A DNA stretch of 19,731 bases, taken from an uncultured Collinsella sp. (GTDB lineage Bacteria > Actinomycetota > Coriobacteriia > Coriobacteriales > Coriobacteriaceae). Where the stretch lies: contig CAUEQX010000016.1 of assembly GCA_959020035.1 (NCBI GenBank), forward strand, positions 1 through 19,731, read 5' to 3'. The position numbers and the translations under genes were made by a program. The notes beneath the pieces are model-generated. The model was not told the DNA's origin. It ran no database searches and saw only the letters and a list, made by a program, of their open reading frames with translations. Positions 1 through 7,105 of this stretch are shown here, piece by piece (positions within the stretch are counted from its first letter, which is position 1; every line of letters begins with the position of its first letter).

Positions 1-20
1 CGAGCGCAAAATGGATTCTA

Positions 21-117
21 AAAAACACCTTGCCAAATAGGAGCGTCAGCGCGAGGCCCGCTTATCCGCAGCTCCGAAGGAGCAGGATAAGCGGGCCTCA
101 AGTGCGAGGACGTTTTT
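21..117. repeat. Composite palindrome E1 with conserved nested loop
   Basis: Downstream of thrB. A perfect 15-bp stem (GAGGCCCGCTTATCC at 53-67 against 85-99) encloses a 17-nt loop that is itself a hairpin, GCTCC-gaa-GGAGC (71-83). Outside this, AAAAACACCT (21-30) can pair with AGGACGTTTTT (107-117) with one bulge. Read on the minus strand, the loop and the flanking ACGTCCTCG match the element at 5470-5599, although the arms differ. The AT-rich outer arms could act as a terminator for thrB; that is inference. Confidence 0.8.
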
Positions 118-161
118 AAGGGGATGCCCCCGGGTGGCCCGGACAGACCGATCGGCGATGT

Positions 162-1043
162 CTACAGGTACTCGATTTGAGCGCCCTCGGTGTCGCACGT
201 CAGAATATACGTATCACACTTGGGGAACTGCTCACGCAGTTTGACCTGTAGGAACTTTGCCACGATGGTGTCGTCAGTCACGGCCATGAGAGTCGAGCCG
301 GAGCCACTGATCCAGATGGTCTTGGCGCCTCCGTTAAGGCAGGTGTCGCGCACGGCGTTGTAGTCGGGGATGAGGCGGCGGCGATAGGGCTCCTGGATGC
401 GGTCGTCATTGGCGGCGGCAATCAGGTCAAGGTCGCCGGTCTCCAGGCCGCGCGTCATGCCGGCGATGCGGCCCATTTGCCATACGGCGGTGGAGAGTGG
501 AATCTCCTGCGGCACAACCTTGCGCGCCTCGCTCGTATGCACCTCGTAGGGCGGAATCACGGTAATAAAACGCAGATGATCGCTCACCTCGTAGCGCAGG
601 CACTGGGGGAGCGAATCGGTCGGCGTAAAGGAGCAGACGGCGCCGCCCAGGATAGCAGGGGCGACGTTATCGGGATGGCCCTCGACCTCGGTGGCAATGC
701 GGACGAGCTCGGCACGGTCGACGGTGTGGCCCGTCAGCGCGGCGGCCGCCATGATGCCGGCGACGACGCAGGTGGAGCTGGAACCCAGGCCGCGGGCGAC
801 GGGCACGTCGGTCTGAATGTCGATAGCGACGGGGAAGGCCGGCTCGCCCCATGCGGCCAGTGCATCGACAAAGCTAACGTAGACCAGGTTGTTCTCGTTT
901 TGGAATTCCTCGGGGCAGCCCGTGATGGTGAGCTTGTCGGCGCGCTCGAAGGTGAAGTGCGAGTAGAGGCTGACGGCCATGCCGAGGGTGTCGTAGCCGA
1001 TGCCCAAGTTGGCGCTTGTTGCTGGGACGGTGATCTTGATCAT
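162..1043 (-). CDS. thrB: Homoserine kinase
   Basis: 293 residues, the usual length for ThrB. It phosphorylates L-homoserine with ATP to O-phosphohomoserine, the penultimate step of threonine synthesis, in the cytoplasm. It is a GHMP-family kinase: the N-terminal VPATSANLGIGYDTLG segment (about 6-21) is typical of homoserine kinases, the ATP-binding glycine/serine loop PVARGLGSSST is at 81-91, EGHPDNVAPAILGG (about 120-133) follows, and the C-terminal GHMP segment with SGSGSTLMAV is near 245-254. The ATG is preceded by a strong AGGAGGA site (complement of 1049-1055), which fixes the start. thrC lies upstream on the same strand, but the 204-bp gap holds a terminator-like hairpin and a large palindrome, so cotranscription is uncertain. 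Identification is firm. Confidence 0.96.
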   Translation of the reverse strand: MIKITVPATSANLGIGYDTLGMAVSLYSHFTFERADKLTITGCPEEFQNENNLVYVSFVDALAAWGEPAFPVAIDIQTDVPVARGLGSSSTCVVAGIMAAAALTGHTVDRAELVRIATEVEGHPDNVAPAILGGAVCSFTPTDSLPQCLRYEVSDHLRFITVIPPYEVHTSEARKVVPQEIPLSTAVWQMGRIAGMTRGLETGDLDLIAAANDDRIQEPYRRRLIPDYNAVRDTCLNGGAKTIWISGSGSTLMAVTDDTIVAKFLQVKLREQFPKCDTYILTCDTEGAQIEYL

Positions 1044-1057
1044 GTGAGTCCTCCTGG

Positions 1058-1167
1058 CGTGCCTGGCTGTTTAGTTCGCTGCTCGGGCAGTCCTGCGCAA
1101 GACGGAAAGCACATTAAGTGCTTTCCTTTGCGTGCGGAACTCGCGACGAACTAAACAGCCAGGCACG
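1058..1167. repeat. Composite palindrome E2 in the thrC-thrB gap
   Basis: Perfect 21-bp inverted arms at 1058-1078 and 1147-1167 (left arm begins CGTGCCTGGCTG). Centred between them is a smaller hairpin, GGAAAGCAC-attaa-GTGCTTTCC (1104-1126), separated from the outer arms by unpaired spacers of about 20-25 nt. On the minus strand the structure ends only 2 nt before the thrB Shine-Dalgarno site, so if transcribed it would lie in the thrB leader. Its sequence is unrelated to E1 and E3, but the architecture is the same. Confidence 0.85.
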
Positions 1168-1204
1168 CTGTGCGCGTTCGTCATCATCCCGGGGATTATC
1201 TGAT

Positions 1205-1234
1205 GAAAGAAGGTGCGCCGGCTTTCGCCGGCGC
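1205..1234 (-). terminator. Probable intrinsic terminator after thrC
   Basis: On the minus strand, GCGCCGGC-GAAA-GCCGGCGC (1234-1215) is a perfect 8-bp GC stem closed by a GNRA-type tetraloop, followed by ACCTTCTTTC. The U-tract is interrupted, so termination may be partial. It lies 13 bp beyond the thrC stop codon. Confidence 0.6.
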
Positions 1235-1247
1235 CTTATAAGGGGTT

Positions 1248-2765
1248 TTAGTTGGTAGCCATCTTTTTTGCTGCGGACTCGACGTAGCTTGCCATCTCAT
1301 CGACGTCGCAGACGTCTTCGAAGCGGACGGGCTTGGATTCGAGTTCGGCGAGCTGGGTCGGGGCAACCGTGTTGGTGGCCTGCTCGAGCACGCGCATGGC
1401 CTCAAAGTCGTCCTCGGGAACGTCGAGGCCCAGGGCGTCGCAGCAGGCGCGCGGGAACTTGTAGGGGCTGGCGGTCGAAAGCAGGACGCGGGCCTTGGCG
1501 CCCTCGGCGGGAGCGACCTGCTCAAAGACGTGATAACCACAAGCGGTGTGCGGGTCGATTACGTAGCCGTTCGCATCCCAGCAGCTCTTGATGGCAGTGC
1601 GGACCTCGTCCTCGCTGGCCCAGCCGCAGCCAAAGACGCTCTGAATCTTGGCCAGCAGCTCGGCGGGCACCTCGTAGCGACCCGTCTGCGCCAGCTGCTC
1701 CATAAGGCCGGCAACGAGCTCGCAGTCGCCATCGGACAGGAAGTACAGCATGCGCTCCAGGTTGGAGCTGATGAGGATGTCCATCGACGGCGAGATGGTC
1801 GTGAAGAACGGGCGGTTGCGGTCGTAGACGCCGGTAGTCAGGAAGTCAGCCAGCACGTTGTTCTTGTCGCTCGCCACGACGAGCTTGGCGACGGGCAGAC
1901 CCATGCGCTTGGCATAGTAGCCGGCCAGGATATCGCCAAAGTTGCCGGTCGGTACGCAGAACTCCACGGCGTCGCCGGCCTCGATGGCGCCGGCGCGCAA
2001 CAGCTGCGCATAGGCGGCAAAGTAGTAGACGACCTGCGGTACCAGACGGCCGACGTTGATGGAGTTGGCACTCGAAAGCACCGTGCCTGCGGCCTCCAGA
2101 CGCTCGGCAAGCTCCTTATCGGCAAAGATGCGCTTGACGGCGCTCTGGGCGTCGTCAAAGTTGCCGCGGATGCCGCAGACGGCGACGTTGTCGCCCTCCT
2201 GCGTGGACATCTGCAGGTTCTGGACGCGGCTGACCTTGCCCTCGGGATAAAAGACGGTGATGCCCGTGCCCGGAGCGTCGGCAAAACCGGCGAGTGCGGC
2301 CTTACCCGTGTCGCCCGACGTGGCGGTGACGATCATGATGCGCTCGGCGCCGCCGTCCTTGGCGGAAGTGCGGGCCATCAGACGGGGGAGCATCTGCAGG
2401 GCGACGTCCTTGAAGGCGCTTGTGGGGCCGCCAAAGAGCTCCATCACATAGGTCTGGGGGGCGTCAGCGCCCGGCGCAGCGTCGAGTTTGACGAGCGGCG
2501 TAACCTCTTCACTCGCGAACGTGCCGCGGTATGCCTCGTCGACACACGCCGAAATTTCTTCGGCCGTGTAATCATTCAGTAACATTCCCAACACATCTTG
2601 AGCGATTTCAAAGTACGATTTATCTGCAAGCGAGCTGATATCGACCTGCTGGGTGCCGAGCTCGTCCGAGACAAACAAACCCCCGTCGGGAGCGATGCCG
2701 GTGCGGATTGCCACCTTACTTGAGCACGATAAAGTGCGTCCTCGTGTACTATGATAAGTTCCCAT
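1248..2765 (-). CDS. thrC: Threonine synthase
   Basis: 505 residues from the chosen ATG. It is a PLP enzyme converting O-phosphohomoserine to threonine. The N-terminal YHSTRG segment and GIAPDGGLF (about 23-31) are characteristic of the family. The PLP lysine sits in GGPTSAFKD (K119), and TSGDTGKAALAG and the GNFGDILAGYYAKRMG phosphate-binding segment are present. The long form with an extended C-terminal part is typical of bacterial ThrC. The frame is open 15 codons further upstream (to 2810), but GAGGAG lies 9 nt before the ATG at 2765 and family proteins begin near this point, so I use 2765. Only about 100 bp separate it from the divergent lysC, so their promoters must share that gap; I could not pick convincing -35/-10 boxes there. 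Confidence 0.95.
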   Translation of the reverse strand: MGTYHSTRGRTLSCSSKVAIRTGIAPDGGLFVSDELGTQQVDISSLADKSYFEIAQDVLGMLLNDYTAEEISACVDEAYRGTFASEEVTPLVKLDAAPGADAPQTYVMELFGGPTSAFKDVALQMLPRLMARTSAKDGGAERIMIVTATSGDTGKAALAGFADAPGTGITVFYPEGKVSRVQNLQMSTQEGDNVAVCGIRGNFDDAQSAVKRIFADKELAERLEAAGTVLSSANSINVGRLVPQVVYYFAAYAQLLRAGAIEAGDAVEFCVPTGNFGDILAGYYAKRMGLPVAKLVVASDKNNVLADFLTTGVYDRNRPFFTTISPSMDILISSNLERMLYFLSDGDCELVAGLMEQLAQTGRYEVPAELLAKIQSVFGCGWASEDEVRTAIKSCWDANGYVIDPHTACGYHVFEQVAPAEGAKARVLLSTASPYKFPRACCDALGLDVPEDDFEAMRVLEQATNTVAPTQLAELESKPVRFEDVCDVDEMASYVESAAKKMATN

Positions 2766-2868
2766 ATAACACTGCTCCTCGGATGCCTTGGTCCCAATCG
2801 GTGAAACCATGGTATCAGAGCGCGCAAAACAGGTTTGCAGAGGCTTTTAGAAAGGTAACCTCAAGCCC

Positions 2869-4257
2869 ATGATTAAGATTGCCAAGTTTGGCGGCTCGTC
2901 GGTCGCCGACGCCGAACACTTCAAGAAGATCAAGGCCATCGTCGATGCCGACCCTGCCCGCCGTTTTGTGGTGGTTTCCGCCTGCGGCCGCCGCTTTAAG
3001 GGCGACACTAAGGTAACCGACCTGCTCTACCTGGTTAACGCGCACGTTAAGTATCACGTGTCGTGCGAGGAACTACTCGAGGACATCGGCCGGCGCTATT
3101 TTGATATCGCTGACGAGTTGGAGCTCACCTATCCCATCCGCGAGGAGTTCGCGGCCTTTGCCGAGCGCGCCCGCTCGGGCGGCTACTCTACCGAGGAGCT
3201 CGTGAGCCGTGGCGAGTACTTCACCGCTCGCCTGATGGCGGAGTACCTGGGCCTGCCGTTCTTGGACGCCGCGACGGTTGTGGCGTTCCATCATGACGGT
3301 ACGCTCAGCATGAATCGCACCTCCGAGCTGGTGCAGGAGCACGGCCAGCAGGGCGGCTTTGTTATGCCCGGTTTCTACGGCGCGACGCGTGAGGGCCAGA
3401 TCAAGCTGCTCGACCGTGGTGGCGGCGATATTTCCGGCTCGATCTTGGCTAAGTGCCTGGGTGCCGACCTGTACGAGAACTGGACCGACGTCTCGGGCTT
3501 CTATTCTGCCGATCCGCGTATTGTTCCCGAGGCTCAGCCCATTGCGCGCGTTACCTACGAGGAGCTGCGCGAGCTTTCTTACATGGGTGCAAGCGTCCTG
3601 CACGAGGAGGCTGTGTTCCCCGTGCGCGAGGCCGGCATTCCGCTGGTCATCAAGAACACCAATGCGCCGCAGGACCCCGGCACCATCATTAGCGAGACGG
3701 CTGACGAGGGCGAGGCGGAGCCCATCATTACCGGCGTGACCGGCAAGCGCGGCTTTGTCGCCATCAATGTCGCCCGCGACCGCACCAAGCCCCGTGTTGG
3801 CTTTATGCGCCGTGCGCTTTCGGTGTTCGAGCGTTATGACGTTTCCGTCGAGCATATGCCCACCGGTGTCGACCGCTTTGGCGCCGTGGTGCAGGAGCAG
3901 GACGTTCACGATTCGCTGTACTCGCTCGTGGGCGACATTCAGCAGGAGGTCGAGCCGCTCGAGATCGAGGTTGTCGAGGGCCTGGCGCTTATCGCGACCG
4001 TCGGCCGTAACCTGCGTGGCCGCGCAGGTATCTCGGGCCATCTGTTTGGCATGCTTGGCCAGGCCGGCGTGAGCGTGCGCATGATTTCGCAGAGCTGCGA
4101 CGAGATCAACATCATTATCGGTGTCGAGGAGAAGGACTTCGACCTGGCGATTCAGACCATCTACCGTGCCTTCTCCGATGAGAACGGCATTGTGAAGGTC
4201 TCCGACCTGGAGGTCCCCGCACCGGTCGATCCCGCCCTGGCCGCGCTCCGCAAGTAG
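2869..4257 (+). CDS. lysC: Aspartate kinase
   Basis: 462 residues. It catalyses ATP-dependent phosphorylation of aspartate, the first committed step to lysine, threonine and methionine. The kinase motif KFGGSSVAD is at residues 4-12, and FYGATREGQIKLLDRGGGD and the later ENWTDVSGFYSADPR segment mark the amino-acid kinase fold. The last roughly 160 residues contain two ACT-type regulatory segments (from about VARDRTKPRVGFMRRALSVF and from LALIATVGRNLRGRAGISG), so feedback control by lysine and/or threonine is expected from the family. The length fits the monofunctional form without a fused homoserine dehydrogenase. AGAAAGG lies about 13 nt before the ATG, a rather distant ribosome site. asd follows on the same strand 174 bp downstream. 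Confidence 0.95.
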   Translation: MIKIAKFGGSSVADAEHFKKIKAIVDADPARRFVVVSACGRRFKGDTKVTDLLYLVNAHVKYHVSCEELLEDIGRRYFDIADELELTYPIREEFAAFAERARSGGYSTEELVSRGEYFTARLMAEYLGLPFLDAATVVAFHHDGTLSMNRTSELVQEHGQQGGFVMPGFYGATREGQIKLLDRGGGDISGSILAKCLGADLYENWTDVSGFYSADPRIVPEAQPIARVTYEELRELSYMGASVLHEEAVFPVREAGIPLVIKNTNAPQDPGTIISETADEGEAEPIITGVTGKRGFVAINVARDRTKPRVGFMRRALSVFERYDVSVEHMPTGVDRFGAVVQEQDVHDSLYSLVGDIQQEVEPLEIEVVEGLALIATVGRNLRGRAGISGHLFGMLGQAGVSVRMISQSCDEINIIIGVEEKDFDLAIQTIYRAFSDENGIVKVSDLEVPAPVDPALAALRK

Positions 4258-4333
4258 CTGCCGTCCCGGTGCATTTTTAGGACAAGTGCCAAAAATCTAC
4301 GGCGGGGCGTTTCGTTTCGGTTTCGTTTCGACG

Positions 4334-4361
4334 GGGCGGGGTTCATGCCCGCCCTGTTCTT
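4334..4361 (+). terminator. Weak hairpin between lysC and asd
   Basis: GGGCGGG (4334-4340) pairs with CCCGCCC (4348-4354) around a 7-nt loop and is followed by TGTTCTTGT. It could be a weak terminator or attenuator in the lysC-asd gap. TATAAA at 4363-4368 just after it could be a -10 box for asd, but no good -35 box is visible. Confidence 0.35.
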
Positions 4362-4431
4362 GTATAAACTGGCAACAATAATCAGCCTGCTCGGCGTGCG
4401 GGCAAAAGCCAAAACCTTTAAAGGGGGAAGC

Positions 4432-5457
4432 ATGAAACAGTACACGGTTGCTATTTTGGGCGCGACGGGAGCCGTGGGCACCCAGATGCTCGAGTGCCTC
4501 AACGAGCAGGAGTTTCCGGTTGGCAAGCTCAAGCTGTTGGCAAGTGCACGCTCCGCGGGCAAGACCGTTGAGTTCCGCGGCGAGCAGATCGTGATTGAGG
4601 AAGCTTGCCCCGAGGCCTTTGAGGGCTGCGACATCGTGCTTGGCGCCGCCGGCGACGATATCGCCAAGGAGCTGCTGCCCGAGGCCGTCAAGCGCGGCGC
4701 CGTCGTGGTCGACAACAGCCATGCCTTCCGCATGGATCCCGAGGTGCCGCTGGTCGTGCCCGAGATCAATGCCGACGATATCAAGTGGCATCACGGCCTT
4801 ATCGCCAACCCCAACTGCGCGACCATTATCGGCCTGGTTCCCACGTGGCCGCTGCATCAGCTCGCCGGCGTGAAGCGCATGATCGTTTCGACGTATCAGG
4901 CGGCTTCGGGTGCCGGCGCTCCCGGTATGGCCGAGCTCGAGGCTCAGCTGGCCGCCCTGGGCCGCGGCGAGGAGATTCCCGAGCCGCGGGCGTTTGCCGC
5001 CCAGCTGGCGAGCAACCTGATTCCGCAGATCGGCGGCGTCAAGCAAGAGCGCTTTACCTCCGAGGAGATGAAGCTGCAAAACGAGGGCCGCAAGATCATG
5101 CACCTGCCCGAGCTGCGCGTGAACTGCACCTGCGTGCGCGTGCCCGTGCTGCGTTCGCACTCCGAGAGCATTACGCTCGAGTTTGAGCGCGATATTACGG
5201 TGGAAGAGGCCCGTGCTGCGCTGGCTGCCGCTCCCGGCGTCAAGCTGGTTGACGACATGAGCGCCGAGGATGCGCACGATCGCTTCCCCATGCCGATGGA
5301 TACGTCCGACCAGGACCTGATCTGGGTCGGTCGCGTGCGTCGCGACATCTCGAACCCCGAGGCCACGCGCGGTATTACCTTCTGGTGCTGCGGCGACCAA
5401 ATCCGTAAGGGCGCGGCAACCAACGCCGTCCAGATCGCTAAGCTGCTCTGCGAGTAG
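4432..5457 (+). CDS. asd: Aspartate-semialdehyde dehydrogenase
   Basis: 341 residues. It reduces aspartyl phosphate (the LysC product) with NADPH to aspartate semialdehyde. The N-terminal nucleotide-binding motif is VAILGATGAVG (about 6-16). The catalytic cysteine is C129 in NPNCATI, and the general-base histidine is H243 in RSHSESI. Length and motif spacing match the Gram-positive/actinobacterial Asd type. The frame is open upstream to 4345, but AAAGGGGGAAGC directly precedes the ATG at 4432 and the Rossmann motif begins at the correct distance from it, so the longer form is rejected. It probably works with lysC immediately upstream. The gene ends just before the large palindrome at 5470. 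Confidence 0.95.
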   Translation: MKQYTVAILGATGAVGTQMLECLNEQEFPVGKLKLLASARSAGKTVEFRGEQIVIEEACPEAFEGCDIVLGAAGDDIAKELLPEAVKRGAVVVDNSHAFRMDPEVPLVVPEINADDIKWHHGLIANPNCATIIGLVPTWPLHQLAGVKRMIVSTYQAASGAGAPGMAELEAQLAALGRGEEIPEPRAFAAQLASNLIPQIGGVKQERFTSEEMKLQNEGRKIMHLPELRVNCTCVRVPVLRSHSESITLEFERDITVEEARAALAAAPGVKLVDDMSAEDAHDRFPMPMDTSDQDLIWVGRVRRDISNPEATRGITFWCCGDQIRKGAATNAVQIAKLLCE

Positions 5458-5469
5458 TGTGACCTGTCC

Positions 5470-5599
5470 GGCGGGGGCCGGGCTTGGTTTTCAGAACGTC
5501 CTCGACCATGTGTGGCGCCTTGTCCTGCTCCTTCGGAGCCGCGGACAAGGCGCCACACTGGTCTGCGGAGTGTTCTGAAAACTGAGCCCGGCCCCCGCC
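5470..5599. repeat. Composite palindrome E3 with conserved nested loop
   Basis: 130 bp, strongly self-complementary. Arms from outside in: 15 bp perfect (5470-5484/5585-5599), a 2-nt mismatch, 11 bp perfect (GTTTTCAGAAC 5487-5497/5572-5582), a 12/13-nt internal loop, then 16 bp perfect (GTGTGGCGCCTTGTCC 5510-5525/5543-5558). The apical 17-nt loop contains GCTCC-ttc-GGAGC (5527-5539). The loop differs by one base from that of the element at 21-117, and ACGTCCTCG stands at the same distance before the inner arm. It begins 12 bp after the asd stop, so a terminator role for asd is possible; no clean U-tract is present. Confidence 0.88.
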
Positions 5600-5807
5600 T
5601 GCGGTGACGCTGCTGCAAGCGGCCTGCGATGGGGCCGTTGTTGGTTGAGGCCGCTGGGCTGATGTGGGGGCGCGTGGCTGTTTCGGGCCCTGGTCCCGGC
5701 GGCGGCCTCGGCGCTGCGCGCCTGCTGCCTTGGGTGACTTTGGGGTCGATTGGGGTTGTCTGCACAATTCGCGGTATTATGTTGCCGAGTTTTGAAAGGA
5801 GCCGCTG
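5600..5807. other. GC-rich spacer upstream of the alkyltransferase gene
   Basis: With E3, this is the rest of the 350-bp gene-free stretch after asd. I see no ORF with a credible ribosome site. TATTAT near 5775-5780 could be a -10 box for the next gene, with TTGTCT or TTGGGG upstream at non-ideal spacing. Confidence 0.4.
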
Positions 5808-6386
5808 GTGGTCACGACGACGTTTGCTTCGCCTTTGGGCGAAATCTTGCTTGCCGCTGATGGCCGCGGTCTGACGGGGCTTTGGTTTGAGGGACAGGAG
5901 CATTTTGGCTCCACGCTTCTCAAAGAAGATCCTGAACATGTTGAAGGCGCCGATGCAGTTTCTGGTGCTGGCGGCATGTCGTCGGTGAGTCCTGCAAATG
6001 GTGCGGCGTCTTCGGTGCTTGAGCGTTCCTGGGCTTGGCTGAATGCTTATTTTGCAGGGCAGGAACCTCGGTTTACGCCGCCGTTGCATATGATCGGTAC
6101 GGCGTTTCAGCGTGAAGTTTGGTACGAGCTGCTTTCCATTCCGCGCGGCGAGGTTGCCATGTATGGCGAGATCGCCCAGCGTGTTGCGGCTCGACATCGT
6201 GTACCGGGAAACGAGGCGCCCGTTGTGTCTCCCCGTGCCGTGGGGGCCGCGGTCGCGCGTAATCCCATTTCGATTATTGTGCCGTGCCATCGCGTGGTCG
6301 CGGCAGACGGTTCGCTCAACGGATATGCCGGTGGGCTCGACCGCAAGGAGTGGCTGCTTCGGCTTGAGGGCGCCTACGAAGAGTAG
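5808..6386 (+). CDS. ogt: Methylated-DNA--[protein]-cysteine S-methyltransferase
   Basis: 192 residues. It removes alkyl groups from O6-alkylguanine in DNA by irreversible transfer to its own cysteine. The active-site motif PCHRVV is at 159-164 (C160), preceded by RAVGAAVARNPISIIV (helix-turn-helix and asparagine hinge region). GTAFQREVWYELLSIPRGEVAMYGEIA (about 97-123) is the DNA-binding start of the domain. A weakly conserved N-terminal domain includes a Ser/Gly/Ala-rich insertion at about 45-68. A short insertion, RHRVPGNEAPVVS, interrupts the usual spacing between the A-x-x-x-G region and RAVG. Start codon GTG at 5808 is supported by GAAAGGAG 6 nt upstream. It has no operon partner. Confidence 0.93.
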   Translation: MVTTTFASPLGEILLAADGRGLTGLWFEGQEHFGSTLLKEDPEHVEGADAVSGAGGMSSVSPANGAASSVLERSWAWLNAYFAGQEPRFTPPLHMIGTAFQREVWYELLSIPRGEVAMYGEIAQRVAARHRVPGNEAPVVSPRAVGAAVARNPISIIVPCHRVVAADGSLNGYAGGLDRKEWLLRLEGAYEE

Positions 6387-6444
6387 TGCCCGAACACTTT
6401 ACATAGCCAAGATGCCGTGAAAGAACGGGATGCGCTTTCCGAAT

Positions 6445-6503
6445 GGCGTCCCAAGCGGAAACCGTGTCCCGGAATACAGCCTCAGAGTGGGACGCCGTTT
6501 CCG
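6445..6503. repeat. Two interleaved inverted repeats downstream of ogt
   Basis: GGCGTCCCA (6445-6453) pairs with TGGGACGCC (6488-6496), while CGGAAAC (6456-6462) pairs with GTTTCCG (6497-6503). The order is A-B-A'-B', so the two hairpins are mutually exclusive or would need a strained knot, because no linker separates A' from B'. It may act as an ogt terminator region; no U-tract is seen. Confidence 0.6.
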
Positions 6504-6524
6504 GTTGAGACCGCCTGCCTGGAC

Positions 6525-6561
6525 ATCGATCTACGCCCGCTCCTGCAGGGCGTAGATCGAT
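6525..6561. repeat. 14-bp perfect hairpin overlapping the channel remnant's end
   Basis: ATCGATCTACGCCC (6525-6538) is the exact inverse of 6548-6561 around a 9-nt spacer. On the minus strand one arm is the coding sequence for SIYAL of the chloride-channel fragment, and the other arm supplies its last residues and stop codon. Confidence 0.8.
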
Positions 6562-6725
6562 TTATCCATGTTGAACAGGTAAGCCACGACGCAGACAATA
6601 AAGAACATCGGCAAGTTACCAAAGCCGAAGACTTCGCAGCCAATAAGGATGGGTGCGAGCAACGTATTGGTGGCGCTGCCAAAGACGGCTGCGTAGCCCA
6701 GTGCGGCGCAGGGCTCGACGGGCAT
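6531..6725 (-). pseudogene. C-terminal fragment of a ClC-family chloride channel
   Basis: A 64-residue open segment reading MPVEPCAALGYAAVFGSATN and onwards to VCVVAYLFNMDKSIYALQERA. The pattern (small-residue-rich helix with GSATNTLLAPILIG, then EVFGFGNLPMFFIVCVVAYLF and an N-terminal-to-Y tail) matches the last two membrane helices of ClC chloride channels/transporters, which are normally about 400 residues or more. Nothing upstream in this frame belongs to a ClC protein; the sequence runs into the Abi_2-like gene in another frame. The first ATG lacks a ribosome site. It is therefore read as a dead remnant left by deletion or recombination. Family recognition is by eye and moderately sure; the truncation is clear. 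Confidence 0.6.
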
Positions 6726-7105
6726 GCCGAGTTGAGCCTCGTTATGGCGACATCTGGGTAACAGAAAGGCCCGCGTTCCTCAGAGGCAAGATAGGCAATT
6801 CTGCTTCTGAGGTAGATCTCAATTCTGCCGACCGCACTGCCGACCGCATCAAACATTAACTGCCGGAGGGCTCGGTCAAATTCATACGTGTAGATGATGG
6901 TTTCGAATGTTGTGCCTTCGCGAAAGATGGTAATCCCGGACTTGCATTTGGTTTTGTAGGGAAACCAGTAGGCCGACAGTCTGTAGTGGTTGGCTTCGAC
7001 CAAAGCTCGCTCGAGTTCGCTTTGATCAGAGCACTTAAGACCCTTGTTTTCTGTCAATAGTGCTATTTGTTCGTTGATGGATATCCGCGACTTCTGGTAT
7101 TTCAT

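Larger units (their letters stand above)
6482..7105 (-). pseudogene. Truncated Abi_2 (AbiD/AbiF-like) gene
   Basis: The open frame is 207 codons, but only the first roughly 120 residues (7105 down to about 6750) look like a protein of this family: KSRISINEQIALL near the start, the ANHYRLSAYWFPYK motif (about 38-51), FREGTTFETII, YEFDRALRQLMFDAV, and RIEIYLRSRIAYLASEERGPF. Beyond that the frame is the out-of-frame shadow of the ClC remnant (Ser/Pro/Arg/Cys-rich). Abi_2 proteins are usually about 300 residues and carry a C-terminal HEPN RNase motif (R-x4-6-H), absent here, so the product should be inactive. The start has AAGAGG 4 nt upstream. Base composition falls to about 38-50% GC in sampled 60-base lines against about 67% in a sampled lysC line, suggesting transfer. 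Abi_2 members are linked to phage abortive infection. Confidence 0.7.

Noticed and set aside
477..1154. 225-codon plus-strand open frame opposite thrB
   Set aside because: Gly/Asp/Ala/Val-rich antisense shadow of a high-GC gene; no ribosome site and no recognisable domain.
1530..2582. 350-codon plus-strand open frame opposite thrC
   Set aside because: Antisense frame kept open by codon bias; thrC on the other strand has complete motifs.
2766..2868. T-box or amino-acid riboswitch in the thrC/lysC divergent gap
   Set aside because: Only about 100 bp, with no specifier-loop, T-box or lysine-riboswitch-like sequence visible.
4944..6290. 448-codon minus-strand open frame across asd, E3 and ogt
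   Set aside because: Runs through two well-supported genes and a palindrome, Arg/Pro/Ser-rich, no family features.
6445..6503. Classical H-type pseudoknot at the ogt 3' end
   Set aside because: There is no linker between A' and B', so both stems cannot form together in the standard geometry; reported as interleaved repeats instead.
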